Positions 61,140 to 64,000 of a stretch of DNA of 64,000 nucleotides are shown piece by piece. The stretch's first letter is position 1. Every line of letters begins with the position of its first letter. The stretch covers positions 1 to 64,000 of the forward strand of contig JAFAYV010000056.1 in the NCBI GenBank assembly GCA_019240115.1, given 5' to 3'. Source of the stretch: Solirubrobacterales bacterium (lineage in GTDB: Bacteria > Actinomycetota > Thermoleophilia > Solirubrobacterales > Solirubrobacteraceae). Under the pieces are notes generated by a model. The model searched no databases, was not told where the DNA came from, and saw only the letters and a program-made list of their open reading frames with translations. A program made the position numbers and the translations under genes.

Positions 61140-63221
61140 GTGAGCGCCAGCGGGCTCGACGCGCGGGTCACCGGGCAGCTGCGCTACGCCGTCGACGCCG
61201 AGCGCCCGGGGATGCTGCACGCCGCGTTCGTGCGCAGCCCCCATGCCCACGCCCGGGTCGTCTCGATCGACGCGACTGCGGTGGGGGCCGACTGCGTGGC
61301 GCTGACCGGCGAGGACGTCGCCGACCTGCGGCGCTACGGCTGCCAGGTGCGCGACGAGCACGTGCTCGCCGCGGTGGCCCGGCACGTCGGCGATGTCGTG
61401 GCCGCGGTCGCGGCGCCGACCCCACGGGCGGCGCGGGAGGCCGCAGACCGGGTCGAGGTGCGCTACGAGGAGCTGCCCGCTGTCTACGACCCGGTGGAGG
61501 CGGTCGAGCCCGGCGCGCCGCTGCTGCATCCCGACGGCGCTCACTCGGCCGGCGAGGCGGTCTCGATCGGGGTGCGCCCGCTCGCCGGCACCAACGCCTG
61601 CCATCGCTTCCGTCTCGTCCACGGCGACGTCGCCGCCGGGTTCGGCGACGCCGAGGTCGTCGTCCAGCGCGCCTACCGGACCCCGAGCGCCGCGCACGCG
61701 CCGATGGAGCCCCACGCGGCGGTCGCCGAGTGGGAGGACGAGCGGTTGACGATCTGGACCGGCACCCAGACGCCGTTCAACCTCCGCGCCGACCTGGCGG
61801 TCGCGTTCGGGCTCGACGAGGAGCGCATCCGGATCGTCGGCGGCACGATGGGCGGGTCGTTCGGGGCCAAGACGTTCGTCCGCCAGGAGGCGGTGCTCGC
61901 GGCGCTGGCTCGCAAGGCCGGCCGACCGGTCAAGGTCGTCCTCGATCGCGCCGAGGAATTCGTGACGCTCAACCGCCATCCGTCGGTCATTCGGGTGCGG
62001 CTCGGCGCCCGGCGCGACGGGTCGCTCGTGGCCAAGGAGCTCGACTGCTGGGTGGACACCGGCGCCTACGCCGACTGCGGCCCCGGCGTGGCGACCAAGC
62101 TCGGCTACGCCGGCGTGGGCCCGTACCGCATCCCGCACGTCCGCGTCGATGCGCTCGCGATCTACACCAACCTGCCGCCGAACGGCGCCTATCGCGGCTA
62201 CGGCGCGATGCAGTCGATCTGGGCCTCCGAGCGCACGATGGACGTGCTCGCCGCCGAGGTCGATCTGAGCCCGCTCGAGCTGCGACGACGCAACCTCCTG
62301 CGCGACGGCGACCGCTTTGCCACCGGCGAGGTCATGCACGACGTCCAGTTCGAGCGCTGCCTACAGGCGGCCGCCGACGCCGTCGACTACGAGCGCGACC
62401 CCCGCGGCAAGGGTCTGTGCGTCCTGCTCAAGGGCATGCAGACCCCCAGCCGCGCCGCCATCTCGGTGCAGCGCGCGCCCGTCGGCTACGTCATCCACAC
62501 CGCGGCCACCGAGATGGGGCAGGGGATGCGCCGGTCGCTGCAGCTTCTGGGCGCCGAGCTGCTCGGGTGCGAGCCGGGGCAGATCGAGATCGCCGCGCCC
62601 GACACCGACACCTCGCCCTACGACACTCGCACGACCTCGAGCCGCACCACCCATATGATGGGCCGCGCGCTCGAGGAGGCGGTGCGCGACCTGCGCACGA
62701 ACAGCAACGAGCGCGGGTACGGCGAGATCCGCAACGAGGGCGGGCTGGACCCCGACAGCGGGCAGGGCATCGCCTCGACCCACTGGCATCAGGGTGCCGC
62801 CGCCGCGCGGGTGACCGTCGACGAGGAGACCGGCAAGCTGACGGTCGACCACCTCCACGGCGTCGCCTACGCCGGGCGGATCGTCAACCCCGAGGGGGCG
62901 GCGCTGCAGAACGAGGGCGCGTTGCTGATGGGGCTGGGCACGACGTTGTTCGAGGCGATCGAGTTCGCCGATGGGCAGGTCGCCAACGCCAACCTGTCGG
63001 ACTACAACCTGCCCGCGACCGGCGATCTCCCGACGCGCTTCACGCACGAGATCATCGAGCGCGAGGGCGCCGACGTGCACGGCCTCGGCGAGACCGTGCT
63101 GCCGCCGGTGCCCGCGGCGATCGGCAACGCGCTGTTCTCGCTCGGGCTGGACGTCGCCGAGCTGCCGATCTCGGCCGAGCGCGTGCTCGCCGCCGTCGAC
63201 GCCCGCCGGGAGCGCTCGTGA
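61140..63221 (+). CDS. Molybdopterin-binding (large) subunit of a molybdenum hydroxylase
   Basis: GTG 61140 gives 693 residues. It has the xanthine dehydrogenase family Mo-pterin pattern: GMLHAAFVRSPHAHARVVSI, GGTMGGSFGAKTFVRQEAVL, and the active-site loop TNLPPNGAYRGYGAMQSIWA. The loop reads AYRGYG, not the AYxCSFR of form I CO dehydrogenase, so it is a xanthine/aldehyde or aromatic-CoA-type hydroxylase. The Glu base near the end (HGLGETVLPPVP) is conserved. The stop overlaps the Fe-S subunit by GTGA. Confidence 0.93.
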   Translation: MSASGLDARVTGQLRYAVDAERPGMLHAAFVRSPHAHARVVSIDATAVGADCVALTGEDVADLRRYGCQVRDEHVLAAVARHVGDVVAAVAAPTPRAAREAADRVEVRYEELPAVYDPVEAVEPGAPLLHPDGAHSAGEAVSIGVRPLAGTNACHRFRLVHGDVAAGFGDAEVVVQRAYRTPSAAHAPMEPHAAVAEWEDERLTIWTGTQTPFNLRADLAVAFGLDEERIRIVGGTMGGSFGAKTFVRQEAVLAALARKAGRPVKVVLDRAEEFVTLNRHPSVIRVRLGARRDGSLVAKELDCWVDTGAYADCGPGVATKLGYAGVGPYRIPHVRVDALAIYTNLPPNGAYRGYGAMQSIWASERTMDVLAAEVDLSPLELRRRNLLRDGDRFATGEVMHDVQFERCLQAAADAVDYERDPRGKGLCVLLKGMQTPSRAAISVQRAPVGYVIHTAATEMGQGMRRSLQLLGAELLGCEPGQIEIAAPDTDTSPYDTRTTSSRTTHMMGRALEEAVRDLRTNSNERGYGEIRNEGGLDPDSGQGIASTHWHQGAAAARVTVDEETGKLTVDHLHGVAYAGRIVNPEGAALQNEGALLMGLGTTLFEAIEFADGQVANANLSDYNLPATGDLPTRFTHEIIEREGADVHGLGETVLPPVPAAIGNALFSLGLDVAELPISAERVLAAVDARRERS

Positions 63222-63685
63222 ACGTTGCGCTCGAGCTCAACGGCCGGTCGGTCGGGCTCGAGTGCGAGCCCGACGAGATGCTGCTCGCGGTGCTGCGCCG
63301 CGAGGGGCTGCGCTCGGTGCGCGCGACCTGCGGCATCGGCGTCTGCGGCGCCTGCACGGTGCTCGTCGACGGCGAGCCGGTCTCGGGCTGTCTGATGCTC
63401 GCGGCGCTGAGCGCCGGGCGACGGGTGACGACGGTCGAAGGGCTCAGCAGCGCCGATCCCGTGCCGCGGGCGTTCGTCGAGGCCCACGCCTACCAGTGCG
63501 GGTGGTGCACGCCCGGGTTCATCCTGACCGCCAAGGCGCTGCTCGCCGACAACCCCGACCCGAGCGAAGCCGAGATCGGCGAGGCGCTCGGCGGCAACCT
63601 CTGCCGCTGCGGGTCCTACGTCGAGATCGTCGCCGCCATCCGTCGCGCCGCGGCCGAGCTCGCCGGGGGCGCGCTGAGGCAATGA
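63218..63685 (+). CDS. [2Fe-2S] (small) subunit of a molybdenum hydroxylase
   Basis: GTG 63218 gives 155 residues. The plant-ferredoxin cluster ligands lie in RATCGIGVCGACTVLVDGEP, with SGCLMLAALS as the fourth. The second cluster is QCGWCTPGFILTAKALL and GGNLCRCGSYVEIV. It completes the three-subunit set (FAD, Mo, Fe-S). Electrons flow from the Mo site through these clusters to FAD. The order FAD-Mo-FeS is one of the common arrangements. Confidence 0.96.
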   Translation: MNVALELNGRSVGLECEPDEMLLAVLRREGLRSVRATCGIGVCGACTVLVDGEPVSGCLMLAALSAGRRVTTVEGLSSADPVPRAFVEAHAYQCGWCTPGFILTAKALLADNPDPSEAEIGEALGGNLCRCGSYVEIVAAIRRAAAELAGGALRQ

Positions 63686-63697
63686 AGGAGACCAACC

Positions 63698-63826
63698 ATG
63701 GCCTATGTCGTCGTCGCCAAGTAGCGCCGTCCCGGCGGGCGGAGCCTGCGCGAGGTCATCGAGGAGCTGACCGCGCAGTCGCGCGCCGAGCGCGAGTTCT
63801 ACGTGACCTTCGGCGGGCGCTCATGA
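63698..63826 (+). pseudogene. ABM-like monooxygenase remnant with amber codon
   Basis: ATG 63698 has GAAGGAGACCAACC just upstream. It reads MAYVVVAK, then TAG at 63722-63724, then RRPGGRSLREVIEELTAQSR, with AEREFYVTFGGRS to TGA 63824. MAYVVxAKW(R)xxPG is the usual start of antibiotic-biosynthesis-monooxygenase-like proteins, so TAG replaces TGG (Trp). The central and C-terminal parts are missing, so it is nonfunctional whatever the codon. Confidence 0.65.
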
Positions 63827-63839
63827 TCGCGACGCCCCC

Positions 63840-64000
63840 GTGAAGCTCCGCAACGCGTTCACCGTCCCGGCGCTCGTCGACGAGGCGTGGGCGGTGCTGC
63901 TCGACCTCGAGCGCGTCGCGCCCTGCATGCCGGGGGCCGAGCTCGATGGCGGCGACGGGGGCGAGTTCACCGGCCGGATGGCGGTCCGCATCGGACCGGT
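63840..64000 (+). CDS. CoxG-like (carbon monoxide dehydrogenase subunit G) SRPBCC protein (partial)
   Basis: GTG 63840 opens MKLRNAFTVPALVDEAWAVL with LDLERVAPCMPGAELDGGDG and FTGRMAVRIGPV, the N-terminal third of the CoxG family. Members are membrane-recruiting or maturation factors encoded with Mo-hydroxylase subunits. The gene runs off the right window edge. It shows that the Mo-hydroxylase operon continues. Confidence 0.9.
   Translation, partial: MKLRNAFTVPALVDEAWAVLLDLERVAPCMPGAELDGGDGGEFTGRMAVRIGP

Noticed and set aside
61140-63221. Form I aerobic CO dehydrogenase large subunit (CoxL)
   Set aside because: The active-site loop is AYRGYG rather than AYxCSFR, so CO oxidation is not supported despite the CoxG neighbour.

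Overview
The window is uniformly very GC-rich with dense actinobacterial-type genes: many overlapping ATGA/GTGA stop-start junctions, GTG starts, ECF sigma factors, and many SDR, TetR and acyl-CoA genes. The gene families suggest a soil actinobacterium, possibly of the Thermoleophilia/Solirubrobacterales. That placement is inference from family content; no rRNA or other phylogenetic marker is present.

1-13.5 kb is a degraded accessory region. It opens with the 3' end of a group II intron. It then holds a hicAB pair whose toxin has an in-frame amber codon, a decayed integrase, a second hicA fragment joined to it, broken MFS and FAD-oxidoreductase genes, and two copies of a ~110-bp dispersed repeat. 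Between the relics are intact genes: ArsR+AHSA1 with a DHFR-like neighbour, an enolase-superfamily protein that seems to lack a standard start codon, a P450 with an unusual I-helix, an SDR, an MFS pump and an ECF sigma factor.

13.5-30.3 kb is mostly intact metabolism and regulation. It has a second ArsR/AHSA1 locus with the same type of operator, a YCII/DGPF + ECF42-type sigma pair, and a ferritin-like protein. A ykkC-family riboswitch candidate precedes an EamA transporter. A TetR/NmrA divergent pair with two palindromic operators follows, then gamma-glutamyltransferase and BKACE genes, and a four-gene operon (glycosyltransferase, acyl-CoA ligase, SDR, acyl-CoA dehydrogenase).

30.3-38.3 kb holds a compact stress module (SigA-like sigma factor, small membrane protein, J-domain protein, Hsp20). 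Three promoter-like elements there share the form TTGAC[A/G]-16 bp-TATT. More gene relics and a membrane protein built from three repeats follow.

38.4-64 kb is catabolic. It contains a HyuA/HyuB operon whose HyuB carries a fused C-terminal zinc-ribbon, suggesting a ketone-carboxylase-like enzyme, plus an SDR. Next come an Lrp regulator divergent from a fused indolepyruvate:ferredoxin oxidoreductase, LuxR/SDR and TetR/3-hydroxyacyl-CoA dehydrogenase pairs, and two PF04199 cyclase-type hydrolases. A tightly coupled minus-strand operon encodes Zn-alcohol dehydrogenase, BKACE, a two-polypeptide PEP-synthase-like dikinase, an HD protein and a cyclase-type hydrolase; it is the best candidate for an uncharacterised pathway. 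The window ends in a molybdenum hydroxylase operon (phosphoesterase, FAD, Mo and [2Fe-2S] subunits, then CoxG), cut by the window edge.
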